NCBI GenBank assembly: GCA_014218235.1
Contig: CM024755.1
Location: 100,730,948 to 100,794,947 of the forward strand
Direction: 5' to 3'
From: Colocasia esculenta
Taxonomy: Eukaryota; Streptophyta; Magnoliopsida; Alismatales; Araceae
DNA: 64,000 bases
The notes under the pieces were generated by a model. That model was given only the letters and a program-made list of their open reading frames with translations, did not search any database and had not been told where the DNA came from. Shown here in pieces: positions 1 to 12,475 of this stretch (position 1 is the stretch's first letter; every line of letters starts with the position of its first letter). The translations under genes were made by a program, and so were the position numbers.

Positions 1-2409
1 ATGCCATTTTACTCACATACTCATTTGTTGTTCCTAACATGGATTCTAAACACTTTTGCACACACAAACATGAGAATAATAACATGCATTTTCTGAATTC
101 ACTTGGTTTCAGATTTAGTTTCACATGGTTTCTATAACACATTTACATATCTAAGATTTCACATTTTTCTTTACACTAGTTCCCTCTTTCACATGGTTCA
201 CTTTACACATACACATTCACATATCACTTACACATTTACACATGGTCACATACACTTTACACATTACACTTTACACATATTTTAGTGCCGTGACACATAG
301 TCCAAACCACCAAAGAAGGACACATTCACATCACATAACACATAGACGCCATCTAGGCAATACAATGGCGACTCTTGGACTGCGCAGACCGGGAGAACAA
401 GTCTCCACCCTAACCAGTGGTACTTGTCCACCTCCAGGATTTCCCCTAATGCCCTTAGGGTCACTTAACACAATGAACTTTCTCAGGGGGACTTTTCCCT
501 GATACGGCTCCACTGCCTTCTCGGAAGCAGTATCACATTGGCACAGTTTACACTTTTACACATTTACCGTTTTACACATGGTTTTACACTTGACACTCTT
601 CATCTCATTCACTTCTTACTCACATGAACACCTCTGTTTTTCCTAACATGGTACTACAGAGTTTTCAAGATTCAACACATAGTAAACACACCAATCATGC
701 TGGGTTTAAACAAAATCTAATCACGTTTCGATCATATGTACGAATTATTCATATTTCACATGAAAACACATAACTTTTTATTTACTGTTCCAATTAACCT
801 GAAATTTTAACCACATGCTGTTTTCGGGTTCCAAATCATACCCTCAATTTTTCAGATTTTTCTGAGCTAAATGGGATTTACAGAAAATCAAACACCTAAT
901 TAGCATATTATTCACAACTTAAGCTAACATGGAGTTTACACATCATGCAATTTACCACTTGCTGTTTAACCATAAGCTACCAACATATGCATGAAATTAG
1001 AGTACAAAATTTCCCTAATTCATACATCTATGGATTTAACACTACGAATCATTTTTACATACTTCTATTTTATCGAACCGAAACTATTCACAAATTGCAC
1101 AATCATGGATAAGTTTCCTAAATTTGCAAACACACATGCTGACCCACAATCTTCATGATTAGACCGAAATCAAGGCATTCACATTAATTCTAGTCATGGA
1201 ACATGGGTTTGCAAAATTATCTACAAGTCATGCTCACAAGTTTAAAGACACGATTTTCCACATTCACCATCACACACACCACAAATGATAACCTACGTAG
1301 CGTATAGGAATACCATATATCCTCATCACGGAAATCATAACGAAATTAACGTATAAGAGGGACAGAACAGCTCACTGTTCTGTCCTGAAGAACTAGACGG
1401 CGGTCTCTGGCCGCTGACTCAGAGTCAGCGGCATGGTCGATGGACGCCAAGGATGAACTGGGCGTCCAGGGACCTTGCCGTTTACTCAGGTCTGTGCAGA
1501 AACACAGACCCGAGCTCTGAAATTTGGGTGAAATGGAGGGTCTAGGACTCGAGGAAAATTTCATAAAAATCATAAAAACCTCCTAGACTCATACGGGGAC
1601 ACCATAGATAGGTTACTTGCCTCTCTAAAAATCCTCCAAGAGATTTATGGCTCGAAGAAGACCTCCTTGGGCAGTTCCAAGAAGTTGCAGAAGTGCCTCC
1701 AAGATTGCCTTCCTCCGAGCTCCTGGTTGATCTCCACGCCGAGGGGATGATGGGGAGGCCTTCCCCTATGCTTCAGCTTCCTCCTTGATGCAGAAGATCT
1801 TCAAACGAACCTCCAAGGGGTCGGATTTGGGGGTTCAAAAATGGGTTTTCTCACAGCTCACCTAGGGTTTTTCTTCCTCACTTCTCTCCTCTTGCAAGGG
1901 TGAAGGGAAAGAATGGGGAGAGCCATTTCGGGTTCAGACCTAAAGAGGGTCTTTCTCCCACTCACTAGGGTGATGGGACACCCTCAGAGCCGTTGGGGGA
2001 CATCCCCCCAATGGTTGCCATGCCTTGCTTCAGAAGACAGCAGCTCTGCTGCGCATGCAGGCCAGAGAAGTCGACGTCCAGATCGCTAGACGCCGGAATT
2101 AGGGTTGGCGTCCAGGGCTGGACGCTAACACCACCTCAACGGCCTGGGGATTGACGCCAATAGGGCCTTCGGCCAGAACCCTAATTTATGCAGAAACCAA
2201 GCATACCAAGCTTCTATACATGCAATAAGTACATGGTATTATATTCACACTATCATCATGCAATGCATACATTATTTACGTTTAATATAAACACATGTAC
2301 ACGTAATTATACTATTTAATATCTTCGTAAATACGTACATACATACTCCAACACAATATACACACACAAATACGAAAAAAAATACGACGAAAATTCGAGG
2401 GTCTTACAG
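1..2409 (-). mobile_element. Partial gypsy-type LTR (left part outside window)
   Basis: On the minus strand the sequence starts at 2409 with TGTAAGACCCTCGAATTTTC, a typical Ty3-gypsy LTR start, and runs leftward past position 1. The junction at 2409/2410 falls abruptly inside the protease reading frame of the next element, so this LTR is an insertion in it. The expected 5-bp target duplication (GTCTT at 2410-2414) cannot be checked because the other end is outside the window. No coding region is visible. 190-600 is rich in CACAT/TTTACAC words. 1360-1520 and 2060-2165 hold short hairpins. It may be a solo LTR or one end of a full element. Confidence 0.7.
1360..1520. repeat. Cluster of four short hairpins in LTR
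   Basis: Four inverted repeats follow one another: GGACAGAACAG (1360-1370) with CTGTTCTGTCC (1375-1385); GCCGCTGACTC (1410-1420) with GAGTCAGCGGC (1422-1432); TGGACGCC (1441-1448) with GGCGTCCA (1461-1468); and GGTCTGTG with CACAGACC near 1488-1510. All arms are perfect. A related GCGTCCAG/CTGGACGC pair lies near 2115-2135. The function is unknown. They sit in the first half of the LTR when read on the minus strand. Confidence 0.75.
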
Positions 2410-2767
2410 TCTTCCACTGACAATCTACTAGTGTAGAGTGTGCCTCTGACCAGTCCATGCCAAGGATGGCATCAAAGTCATGGAGCTGCAAGGCAAACAG
2501 TCTGGCTGGTAGCTGGTGGCCCTGAACCTCGACGGTGACACCCTCTAGGTAGCCTAGAGTATGTACAAAGTCACCCGTCGGCAGCTCAATAGCTAGGTCA
2601 CAAGTCCGCTCCGGAGCAAACTCAGACAAAGTAGCAAAGAACTCCTCAGAGGCAAAATAGTGCGTAGCACCCGGATCAATCAAAACTCTAGCAGCTCTAC
2701 CAAGGATGGGAACCATACCGACGACTAGATTAGAGGCCTCTGCCTCCTCTCTGGTGATGTTCATCAC
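2410..2767 (-). pseudogene. Ty3-gypsy retropepsin fragment (PR)
   Basis: Aspartic protease part of a gypsy polyprotein, which processes Gag-Pol in the virus-like particle. The minus-strand frame reads through AEASNLVVG, then the active-site region VLIDPGATHYF (DPG in place of the usual DTG, as in many Tekay/Del proteases), and ends in the ILGMDW motif. The frame stops at the insertion of the LTR that begins at 2409, so reverse transcriptase and integrase, if they survive, lie left of the window. It follows the gag fragment at 2768-3930 and is closely related in sequence to the plus-strand protease at 12700-13050. Not functional. Confidence 0.9.
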
Positions 2768-3930
2768 CCTACCGCATCCACATCCTCGTTGAGGCTGCTG
2801 CTGTTGGCGCTACTGTGGCTGCTGGAACTGACCCTAGTGCTGCTGCTGGTGCTGCGCCGACTGGAGTGGACAGTACTGAGCCTGAGGTGTCTACTACTGC
2901 TGCGGCATGAACGGACACTCACAAATGTAGTGCCCCTGCTGCCCACAGTGGTAACAACCTGTGCCTTGCTGACTCTGCTCTGGTCTCTGCTACACAGACT
3001 GCTCCACTGGCTGCTGCTCCGGCTGACGTCGCTGCTGTTGCGGCTGCCTGTACTAATGCCTGCCTCCACGAGTGAACAGCTTCTTCAACTTCGAGGTTAG
3101 GCCAGCACCGCCTGTCCCCGAAGAAGAAGAAGAGGAAACACTCCCTCGACTACCCGAGGGGCGCTGGTACGGAGAAGACCTCCCTGAGCCTCCACTCTAC
3201 TGTGGCTGAAACCGACACTCCCGCTCCAAGGCAGTAGCTCTTGCCACTGCCACCGCCAAGAAGTCACAGAGGTGACTAGCCATGGCCCACCTCAAGTCCG
3301 AGCGTAGCCCGCTAATGAACCGCTCGGTACGAGCCTGCTCACTAGCGACCACGTGGGGAACGTGTCGAAGAAGCTCTAGGAACCTCTGGTGGTACTGCGC
3401 CACGGGCAAGTCTCCCTGTACCAACTCGTGGAACTGGTCCCTCCTCTCACGGCAAGCGTAGTCGGGGAAGAACTCACCGTGAAAGGCCACTAGGAACTCT
3501 TGCCAAGTGATCTAGTCCAGCCTCCTGCCCTAAAAACTGGTCTGCCTCACTGCTCTCCACCACTTGTGGGTAGACCCCTTCAGCTGATATACTGCCAACC
3601 TGACATTATCCATCTCTGCACAGTCCATGGTCTCGAAGGTGCGCTCGAGCTCATGAACTCAACTCTCTGCCCTGTCCGGATCACGGACACTAGGAAACGT
3701 CGGAGGCCGAAGATGAAGGAACCTCTCCAGAAGCATTGTGCGGTCTTCAGGTGCTGCCACTGCAACTTGAGTCTGCTGCCATACCACTGGTGGTACCTCT
3801 GGCTGAACCGGTGATGCCTGCGAGGTCGGTGGTGGCTGCTCCTCTGTTGCCATCTTTGCGAACTGTTGACCTCCTGCCGACATCTGCTGATACGGCTGGT
3901 ACTGAGGGTACTGCTGATACTACTGGTAAG
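2768..3930 (-). pseudogene. Ty3-gypsy gag, main part, decayed
   Basis: Capsid/nucleocapsid protein of the minus-strand gypsy element. From right to left: a Pro/Gln-rich linker with a RFLHLRPPTF motif (about 3700-3720), the retrotransposon gag domain (3197-3490, including RRDQFHELVQGDLPV), a basic Ser-rich stretch, and a CCHC zinc knuckle CYHCGQQGHYICEC at 2915-2956. The frame is broken by several in-frame stops, mostly TAG where glutamine is expected, and by small frame changes. Its N-terminal part is separated from it by a solo LTR at 3936-5858. A pseudogene with a clear family assignment. Confidence 0.88.
2915..2956 (-). other. CCHC zinc knuckle of decayed gag
   Basis: Cys-X2-Cys-X4-His-X4-Cys, read as CYHCGQQGHYICEC on the minus strand. 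It is the RNA-binding motif of the nucleocapsid and confirms the reading frame and strand of the surrounding gag remnant. Confidence 0.9.
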
Positions 3931-4194
3931 GCAGGTGTTGCCGGTTGGCTAACCCAGAGGGGGGGGTGAATGGGTCTTTAAAAATTTATCTGATAAAAAC
4001 CTGAACTCAAACAAACATAAAGAGTTCTTGAAAGGGATTAGTAATGGTTAATAGAAACAACAATCACACAAAGAAGACAATCACACAACACACAGATTTA
4101 TCCTGGTTCGGATCTCCTCTCCTTAGGAGTCCTACGTCCAGTCCCTGAGCAATCCTCAGGATTTCACTAACTGGGGTACAGTCCCCCTATGGAC

Positions 4195-4395
4195 AAAAAC
4201 AACCACCCAGCTTAGCTGGTCTTCCTTCACCCCTGAAGGGAACACAACACCCTGGCAACACCAGGTCTTCCTTCACGCACGAAGGGAAAAACACCACCCT
4301 GGAAACCACCAGGTCTTCCTTCACACACGAAGGGAAAAACACCACCCTGGAAACCACCAGGTCTTCCTTCACACACGAAGGGAATAACACAGGAA
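4195..4395 (-). repeat. R/U5 hairpin array of SIRE-like LTR
   Basis: Three to four units in a row each hold a stem of TTCCCTTC with GAAGGAA, separated by CCTGG/CCAGG pairs. The same arrangement, with changed loops, occurs at 43281-43600 and 46995-47310 in the younger copies. If transcribed it would be a string of hairpins in the RNA leader or tail. Confidence 0.75.
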
Positions 4396-5296
4396 AATTC
4401 TTGAGAGAAAAAGACTAGCCCCTAGATCAAGCTTTTACAAAACTCAATCTGAAGCTACAAGCACTGAGAGACGAAGATCTACACAAAGTGCACTCTCTCA
4501 GAACTAAACTAGCTCTTCCTTAATTTTTCTTCTCACAGCACAGGGAGCTAAGAGCCAAGATCAAAAAGACTGAATTTCTGGCTCTAGAGAAAAATTTGAA
4601 GACTTGAAAGCTGCAGAGTTCTAGCCGCTCTTCAATATGAATTGAATTTTCTCTCTTATTTGTCTTCCGAGCTTCATCTTGTATTTGTATCTCCGATTTG
4701 AATGAGGACAAGGAGATGACCGTTGTCTCACAGCTTTGGTGTACGTTAGACTGAAGGTTTTGTGGAAGCTTCCTGTCAACAGTCTTTTGTTCTTTGGAGC
4801 ACGCAAAGAGATAAGATCTTCTGAGTTTGCTTGTAGTTCCTTCTGTGTCCGTTGTGTAGGATAGTACATCCTTAAGGTTCTACAAGGTTGAGCTTTAATG
4901 GTAGACAGCTATACTATCTCCAGATGTCAATCAACGTCAAAGTAGATAGACACAAATATAGTAGTAATACTTTATCGTTCTAAAAGATGCATGCAGAGAA
5001 TACACCAGAATGGAAGATATGTTCTGTGTCCATGCAGAGATACGTTCAGTCTTTATTAAATGCATGGCAGTCAATCAGACGAGATGCGACTTTGACTATT
5101 CAACGTAGATTAAATCAAGGAAAAACGTTTAATTAAATGGAAACATGACTTATGCAGTCGTTGTGAAAAACTGATAGAATCGTTATGATCAAGTTGCTGT
5201 AGACTGATAAGAAGTCGTTATGATAACTTATGAAATCGTTATCGCAACCAAGTCGTTCTATAACAGATGATAAAAGAAATCGTTATGAAACATGGC

Positions 5297-5710
5297 AAGT
5301 CGTTGTAACTTTCTAAAGAAATCGTTATGACAACTTACAGAGTCGTTATGACGAGCAAGTCGTTGTAACTTCTGAAGAAATCGTTACGATAACTTACAGA
5401 GTCGTTATAATGAGCAAGTCGTTGTAACTTCTGAAGAAGTTGTTACGATAACTTACAGAGTCGTTATAATGAGCAAGTCGTTGTAACTTCTGAAGAAGTC
5501 GTTACGATAACTTACAGAGTCGTTATGACGAGCAAGTCGTTATAACTTCTGAAGAAGTCGTTACGATAACTTACAGAGTCGTTATGACGAGCAAGTCGTT
5601 ATAACTTCTGAAGAAGTCGTTACGATAACTTACAGAGTCGTTATGACGAGCAAGTCGTTATAACTTCTGAAGAAGTCGTTATGGCTCTTCTGAGAAAAGA
5701 TGAATGTAAG
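5297..5710 (-). repeat. 59-60 bp tandem repeat, seven copies, in LTR U3
   Basis: Units begin near 5297, 5357, 5416, 5475, 5534, 5593 and 5652. Each contains CGTTA/AACGA words two or three times (TAACGACTT on the LTR sense strand). The array occupies the same place as the AACGATTT arrays in the LTRs at 41829 and 45571, so it is probably the U3 enhancer region of this copy, expanded by unequal exchange. Confidence 0.9.
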
Positions 5711-5863
5711 ACTTACCACAAATGCTTGACTTTCTTTGGGTAATTCCTGTGCTTATGGCTAGATAAACAAGGTTAGAGAAACTTTTGACAGTGTTTTGAT
5801 TATCACCAAAATAGGCAAGTAATTAATTTAAAAGTACATGGGGATGGACTGTTCATCAGCAGG

Positions 5864-6135
5864 TACTGCAAGTACTGCCATAGACCCTGAAACATCGCTC
5901 TCCACCACTGCTCCATGATGGCCGGCGGGGGCGGAAACCATTGTTGCTACTATTGCGTCTCCTGCTGCTGCTCTCCTGGCTGCAACGGGATGCCCTACGG
6001 CACCGGGCCCTCAGGCTGCTCGAACTGCTGGGGATGAGCGTCAATCGGCACATGCTCGGTTGCAACCGACCCATCCGACTCGAACTCCTGATGCTCCACT
6101 AGCTCACAAGCCTACCTGCGAGTATGCGGAGGCAT
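5864..6135 (-). pseudogene. Ty3-gypsy gag N-terminus, decayed
   Basis: Start of the minus-strand gag. The ATG is at 6135-6133 and is followed by MPPHTRR and then an in-frame TAG where glutamine is likely. The frame continues acidic and Glu/Pro/Gln-rich, with further TAG stops, to the solo LTR at 5858. Gag proteins of this lineage often start with a short MPP-type leader and a low-complexity region, which agrees. The capsid domain continues left of the solo LTR at 3930. Confidence 0.75.
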
Positions 6136-6260
6136 GTTCTGTAAAACAGCCACAATAAGAAGTTAACAGATAAAACTCCGGCGGCTAACAGTGTTACTTG
6201 TACTTCCTAAAGGACTTTACATTATTACTTATTTCCATTACAAGTCCTGATAGACCCCTT
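6136..6260 (-). other. Leader between primer-binding site and gag
   Basis: Untranslated leader of the minus-strand gypsy element, between the primer-binding site (6261-6272) and the gag ATG at 6135. No other signal was seen. Confidence 0.6.
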
Positions 6261-6272
6261 GCTTTGATACCA
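6261..6272 (-). promoter_or_regulatory. tRNA-iMet primer-binding site
   Basis: TGGTATCAAAGC on the minus strand, one base after the LTR end ...GGGCCGTTACA. This is the usual plant LTR-element site complementary to the 3' end of initiator methionine tRNA, with one difference from TGGTATCAGAGC. It fixes the LTR boundary at 6274 and the element's orientation. Confidence 0.92.
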
Positions 6273-6870
6273 CTGTAACGGCCCGGACGCCCAGACCCTC
6301 GGCTCCCACCAAGAATTCGAACATCGGCACCGCCGCCCACGGGTCTGGAGACCCGGAAGGACTAACGGATCAGTCTAACAAGATATGTAATAGAGATAAA
6401 TAACAACAAACGCAGTAAAATGTACGACAGGTGACGAAAAAGAGTCCAACACTGAGTAATAGTCTAGTACAGTCCCAAAGTAAATAAAGTACAAGTGCTA
6501 AAATAAAGGGAAAGAACACATCCCTTAGGGGCATACCCAGACGGTAAAGTACACAAGCTGGGGAACACTGCTCACTGGGGACGCCGTCTACTACGGCCCC
6601 ATCTCCTCAGTCCGCCGCGGAGGGAGCTGCTGTGAAGTCTCACCTGCAAAAGAGGGCATGAGCTTCACGAAGAAGCCCAGTAGGGACTACCAATCTTCTA
6701 CTGGTTCTAACAGCAAAATAGAACTAAGTGAAGTAAATAAATAAAGTAGTAAATTCTATTCTTCTAAATAGAGTCAAGTGCGGAAGCGTGAAACAACTAC
6801 ACGGTCATCGGTCTAGGCTACACGTCTGGACTGGAAAACTCGTGTAAACACGGCACCAAAAGAACCCAAG

Positions 6871-9800
6871 TGTCACGTCTCGAGAATTACGCAACGGATA
6901 TTAGTTCGAATAATTCGTAAATATAATTCGAGTCGATATCCCGAGACGTGAACAGTCGGCAAATAAGCCTCTAGCTAGCACACACTAAATGTGTAACAAC
7001 ATACATCATAATAGGGCCCAAATATTGAACTCAACTAATCTTGTATTCAAATCTCAACTCAATGTATTCCAAATGGAAACTATTACAAGACTAAGACTCA
7101 ATAAAAGAAGAAGTACATTTATTCCTCACTTCCTACTACATGATTATAACACTCAAAGCAAACAAACTATAGCTAGACACATAGTTGGAATGCTCTTCAC
7201 TCGGACGCATTCCCATCCTCGACTTGCTCTTGCTCTAGAACTTCATAGCCACCTAGATGGGTAAACGTAGGGGATGAGCAAACTAGCTCAGTAGGATTTA
7301 TATCTCAATGTGCGGGCAATGATATAAGTGATTAGCAATTTAGAACTAGGTAAGCACGATGAATGTCATGATATGCATGTGCGAATAAAACTCATTAAAA
7401 TATGATACATGAACAAGCTAGATAGAGTGATCACGACAGAACAAGATTTTTGAATAGGATGACAAGATAGAACTAGCAATAGATCACTTTGTACAAGCAC
7501 GCAAGATTTCACTTGATGTCAAGAACTCAAGATATCACTAATTGCATTAAATGCAGGATGGCCATATCATGCAAGCAAGCAAGCACGCACGCACGAGCAT
7601 GATAATGTAACACTAATTAGGCACGTAGACACTAATGTACACCAAGAAAAGATCCATCAAGAATGTACACCAGGACACGTGTATGTGGTTATTGTATCTA
7701 TCATTCAACACGCACGCACGACTCCCAGCGCAGATGCAACGCCAGTAATAATTATACCCCATGGTTAACAGTATATTTATGACTCTCCGTCATTGGAGCT
7801 AGACTAGAGCCCTTGGACACTCGTCGTGCCCGGTCAGCATCTCACTTAAAATTTAAATGTAGATACTCACAGTCATTAATAATGGCCAATGAGAGTTTCA
7901 AATGTAAGCATAAGTAATGTCATGTTCATGATGATGATGAGAACAAGTAATAATTAAATTGAATATGATTTCATGATAACAATGGTCAAGAGATAAATTT
8001 GGCAGCGTAACAGTACGATTTATACTTTAGTTCAATCTTTACATTAATGGCTTTAGTCTAGATGGTAAATCACACTCACGAGAACAAGAAGAGAAAGGAA
8101 GTGCACGCTATCTCCTGGGAACTTCAATGGTACAACCAACTCATCGGCCATGTGGGAATCCATGGTCAGAGGAGATTTACGGAGGCCTTGGAGAAAAGGT
8201 CGCTAGTCTACCGATTCGGAATGACCGGTAGAGAGTTTCCAATTTCCCAAGAAAGGGCTGCCTAGATGTGCAAGTGTGTAGTGATGTACGCGTCTCAATT
8301 CACGGTCTCAAACTCGTGGAAAACACTTAACATGATGGCATGCAATGAACAATGCATTTAACTACACATGGGTTCACAAGATTTTAAGATAATAATTATC
8401 ATTTTAATCAAGCTAGAACAGTAACAAGAGCGAATCACAAGTTTCATGAATGATCAAGTCATTAAGAGAATAATTAGAATACTATTCATGTAATTATAGT
8501 TTTTGAATATGTTAACCACTTTTAAGCCATTAAATAACCATAATGTAATGACCAGACCAAAAACATGCAATTTACACATTAAACACCAGGTTAAACAGAC
8601 CTCGGGTATAGCGGTAAGTTTTGCAAAAGAAATAAGTGGTGTTTCACGCAAAATTCTGAGAACGCGACACACCCCAGTAAGGGTCGTGACGGGGTCAGGA
8701 CAGAACACGACAAGGGTATGTACAGAACATGACAAGGCAGTCAGATCAGGCAGAGAGATAGTGACGGGGCACTCGTCGCGTTCAGAATGCGACGGGTGTG
8801 CTGTCGCGACAAGACCTCAGAACGCGGCCTATCGAGCCGTCGCGTTCACAGGGTCTGCACCTGAATCCAACAGAGAAAAGACATGTTCTTGGATTGCGGT
8901 CCAGAATTGCCTTATATTGACACAGGGTGCTTCAAGTAAATCGGAATTAGAAAATAAGGATGGTTTCGACAGGCTTTAATTAAGTCAAACACAAACGTAA
9001 AACCAAGTGCAACCTAAAAACGTAGTATCATGCAGTGACTCTCTTTCCATGCTTATAACTCTCTAACTATTGACATTTAGACAAAACATTGAACACAAGA
9101 CATGATGAGGACAACTAGTAGAAAAACTTTCATTTTTTGGGTTTTCTCTAATTCGGTCTTGAATCACATGCAACATATAAAGAACAGGAAAAGCCCTAAC
9201 AGTGCGTGACTTTGGCAAAATGCCTATAATTCAAAATATACTCGTTGAAATTCGATGAAACCAGTGGGAAACGAAAGTTAACTTGATGCTCTACACATTG
9301 GTATAGGATACGTTAAGGTTTGGCCCAATAAAACCTACCTTCTGGGTTGAAGAAGTCCCATTTTTCCATAAAACCTGTGTTCATACCACTTGGAGGAAAA
9401 TGCTTAATACTCCGTGTATACTGCATGGAATTTGGGCATTCCACTTGGGTTAGAACATAGACTTGACCCTATTTCCAGGGGTATAGGCCTTGCAAGGTTT
9501 GGTTATGGTTTGACTCACCTTTGGTCGACTTTAAGTGGATGGTTTGTGCAGGTCGCAGCAGACGAGAAGGGGAAGAAGAACGGCTTGGTGTGGATGATCT
9601 CCTGCTCCCCAGCCACCAAGAACTCCCCCACACGACCCCAACAAGATGTAAACTCGTCCCCAAGGGTTTGGTGAAGAGTATTTAAGCATCCATGGTGTTT
9701 AGGAGTCCTATTGTAATTAGGAAAGAAAAGTTGTAGTTTTGACATATTAGTTTCCTAATTTGAGGATCTCTTCCTCCATTAGAGTGTATGAGGCTTTAGG

Positions 9801-10488
9801 AAACCTCCCCTCATAGTTAAGCATGAATTTGGGTTGCCAAGAATGCATGTTATCATCCCAATTCAACTCTAATTACCTCTTTCTAATTTCAGCTTATTTA
9901 AGCTACGAAATTCCATGCATTTTCTTGCTTCATTTGATTTTTGGGTCATATGTGGTCCATTGGCCCAATTAAGATATTGAGTCATTAATATATAATGTTG
10001 GAAGTCTCTCCAACATATTTATTTAATTTATTGTCGTGCCGGGTTTCCATGCTAACGGTTTTCCGACTTGTTTCCTAATTTGGATAATCGGTCACAATAA
10101 CTCTTAAACCTAGCCCAAATGATTTTTATTGACCCAAATTTCTTGATGGGTCATTAGAGGATATTATTTGAAGTCCATATATGATTTTTATTTAATTTTC
10201 TGACTCATCCAAGTACGTGTGATAATGATTTTTCGACTTATTCATGAATTATGATAATAAGTCGCGAAACACTTTAAACTTGGCTAATCCGATTTTTCTT
10301 GGCACAAATTTCTTTGTGGAACATTTAGGAATAATGTGTGGGGTTGATTTATAATTTTTACGGAATTTTCCAACGTATTTTAGCACGTACGATAATGATA
10401 CGTATGTTTTAAATACTCTGATATTGTGGAAATGATTTATTTCTATTTATTTATATTGTTATGTAATTAAAATTTCCGGGGTGCTACA
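6871..10488 (-). mobile_element. 3.6-kb gypsy solo LTR nested in LTR
   Basis: Minus-strand ends are TGTAGCACCCCGGAAATTTT (10488) and ACGTGACA (6871), flanked by a perfect CCAAG duplication (6866-6870 and 10489-10493). Sequence on both sides joins into the LTR family seen uninterrupted at 18660, which confirms the insertion. The start resembles that of the chromovirus LTR at 36232, and a CCTACTGAGC stretch (plus strand near 7287) matches its R/U5 region. No coding capacity. Microsatellites (GCAA)n and (GCAC)n lie near 7574-7600. A solo LTR of an unusually long family is the simplest reading. Confidence 0.85.
8640..8862. repeat. CG-rich inverted-motif cluster
   Basis: Contains GAACGCGACAC, GTCGCGTTCAGAATGCGAC and GAACGCGGC...GCCGTCGCGTTC. 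The inverted pairs are of the same type as those in four other LTRs of this window. No coding frame is preserved. Confidence 0.7.
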
Positions 10489-11083
10489 CCAAGGCTGTAA
10501 ACGCAGACAGTCAAAATTGCCTGGACAATCACACTAGCTATAGTACACTGCACTAGTAAGCCGGTCAGGTGCGCCACACGCCTTACCCTCGACCAATAGT
10601 CCATGTTTAGCACCTCCCATCGGAGTGAGACGCGGAACTAACGTAAACATAACGTCGTAGTCTGGCCGTACTACGGTCCCACGCCTGACCCCTCTAAATG
10701 GTTCTGGGACCACGTAGAGTGAGGCAGTGAGAAAGGACTAGCTGGTCCGCTCCGAAGAGCACCACAACTACCTCGGAGACACATACCAGCTAAGAGAGCT
10801 CTACAAATGACTCTACGTCGTTGTCCCTAACGTTTTTCCCTCCGCTCCAAGTCAGTGACTCGAGCACGCCCGCCGCCCGAAGAACTCCCTCTAACAGGCG
10901 TACGGGGATGGGGGTCCCAGGTAATGGTAACAACCTTTCTCGTGGACAAGACCTCAAGTGCCTAGCACCGGGCGAAGAGACTAGAGTAGCACTGCACTAG
11001 GAACAACACAGGTGCCAAGAAAACCGAGTCGCAGCGGAAGCGGAACGTCAAAACCTATCCCCAGTCCCTCTCAGTCAAAGAGG

Positions 11084-12475
11084 CGACGCAGTGATATGTC
11101 ACGATCAGAATGTGACGACCCTGCCTGTTGCGACAAGAAACCAGAAGGCGACCCTTGAGTCCGTCGTGACAAGAACGCGACAGCTAAGAGCGCCGCAACA
11201 AAGCCGGGTCTTCTGAACGCGACACGTACCCCGTCGCGATACCATCACAATGGAGGCGGATGTCGCGTTTCGACAAACCCCGCACTCCTGAACACCGCAC
11301 ACGTACCCGTCGCGTTTACTAAATGCGACGGGTGCTGGTGCGCGTTCAAAGAGCAGGCGACGCGACGATACGTCGCGACTAGGTCGCGACTGGGAAGCCC
11401 ATCATGACCTCAGCCGAGTGCTCAAACAGAGCAACTCCTACCACCCCAAAAGCACCAAAATGATACAACATGGGAAGGGAAAGCATGGAGACGGTGCAAA
11501 CTGCTCAAATGCCATCAAACCACCCATATAAGACCCCATGCATGCCAAGGAAAGTTAACTACACTCGTTATCCTCACATGCAACATGGATCTCACCTCAT
11601 ACAAGCCCCTCATCAAGCATGCATCCATTCAAACCAACACCATGAAACCATCACACATGGATCATAGAACATAATGCACATCCTAAACAAGGATTCTAGG
11701 CTTGGAAGAGGGGTTTGGAAACCTAGCATGTAGAACTAGGTGGAGGTTTTGGGGTCCCTACTTCAATATGAAGATCCACCCAATTAGGGCCTTCTCGTAG
11801 GCTAGCACCCCTCCACCTCCGAGCTCCAACGCTCCAAGAGCCGCTGCCCACGAGCCGAGCACGACCTTCCCAAGTCGATGGAGATGATCACACCATGGAG
11901 GAGGTATAGCCCACAGAGAACAAGAAGACAGTGAGAGGGGAACACAGAGACTGAAAACTTAAAACAACACCAACACAATCCAAACCTTACCTTCACAAAG
12001 AACGACACACACTCCAAATCACAACAAAGGCCACCCAAGTTCTTCACGGAGCCACCAAGCACAGGATCGCCGGAGAGAAAGAACACAGGCAAAAGGGCCA
12101 AATGGGGTTTCTGCTCTCGGCTAGAGCAACTTAAACACAGACATTAAGAATGCGACGGTCCTGGTCGTCGCATTAGCAAAACTAATGCGACACCCTCCTA
12201 CGTCGCGATCTGGGAGCGCCTGCGACACTGATGGTCAAAGCCACTACGTGGCATGCATGCAACGCTGACATCTGATCGCGACGGACCAGTAAGTCGCATT
12301 CCAGCATGCATGATGACACGTGTCTCCACCGTTCAGACACTAAAACGACAAAAGTAGAGTCTACTGTCAGAACCCTATCGCGATAGGGGCGGCCAGTGCG
12401 TTCTCATTCAGAACGCGACGGTTACCTTCGTTGCCTTCAGAAGGCGACGGGTCGACATGTCGCGACCACAGCCGA
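11084..12475. repeat. CG-rich inverted-motif cluster in gypsy LTR
   Basis: Repeated GCGAC/GTCGC words in inverted pairs. The clearest is GTCGCATTAG (12167-12176) with CTAATGCGAC (12182-12191) around a five-base loop. Others are at 11090-11400 and 12400-12475. They lie in the first part of the LTR when read on the minus strand. The middle (11450-12100) lacks the motif. Confidence 0.75.

Larger units (their letters stand above)
3936..5858 (-). mobile_element. SIRE-like copia solo LTR
   Basis: A complete single LTR with no internal region. On the minus strand it starts TGATGAACAGTCC at 5858 and ends CGGCAACA at 3936. It is flanked by a perfect 5-bp duplication GCAGG (3931-3935 and 5859-5863). 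The target is the gag of the minus-strand gypsy element. The C-run, CTCTGGG and CAACA end and the R/U5 hairpins match the LTRs of the element at 41829-47572, but at clear distance, so it is an older or diverged family member. Solo LTRs arise by recombination between the two LTRs of a full element. Confidence 0.92.

Noticed and set aside
2789..3100. Leucine-rich plus-strand frame
   Set aside because: Reverse reading of the Gln-rich part of the minus-strand gag; the leucines are complements of CAG codons.
5297..5710. CRISPR-like regular array
   Set aside because: The whole 59-bp unit repeats with no variable spacers, in a plant LTR. It is a tandem repeat.
8503..8979. 158-codon open frame inside the 3.6-kb solo LTR
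   Set aside because: No similarity to any protein family. It spans the CG-rich motif cluster, which lowers stop frequency. The flanks are a clear LTR insertion.
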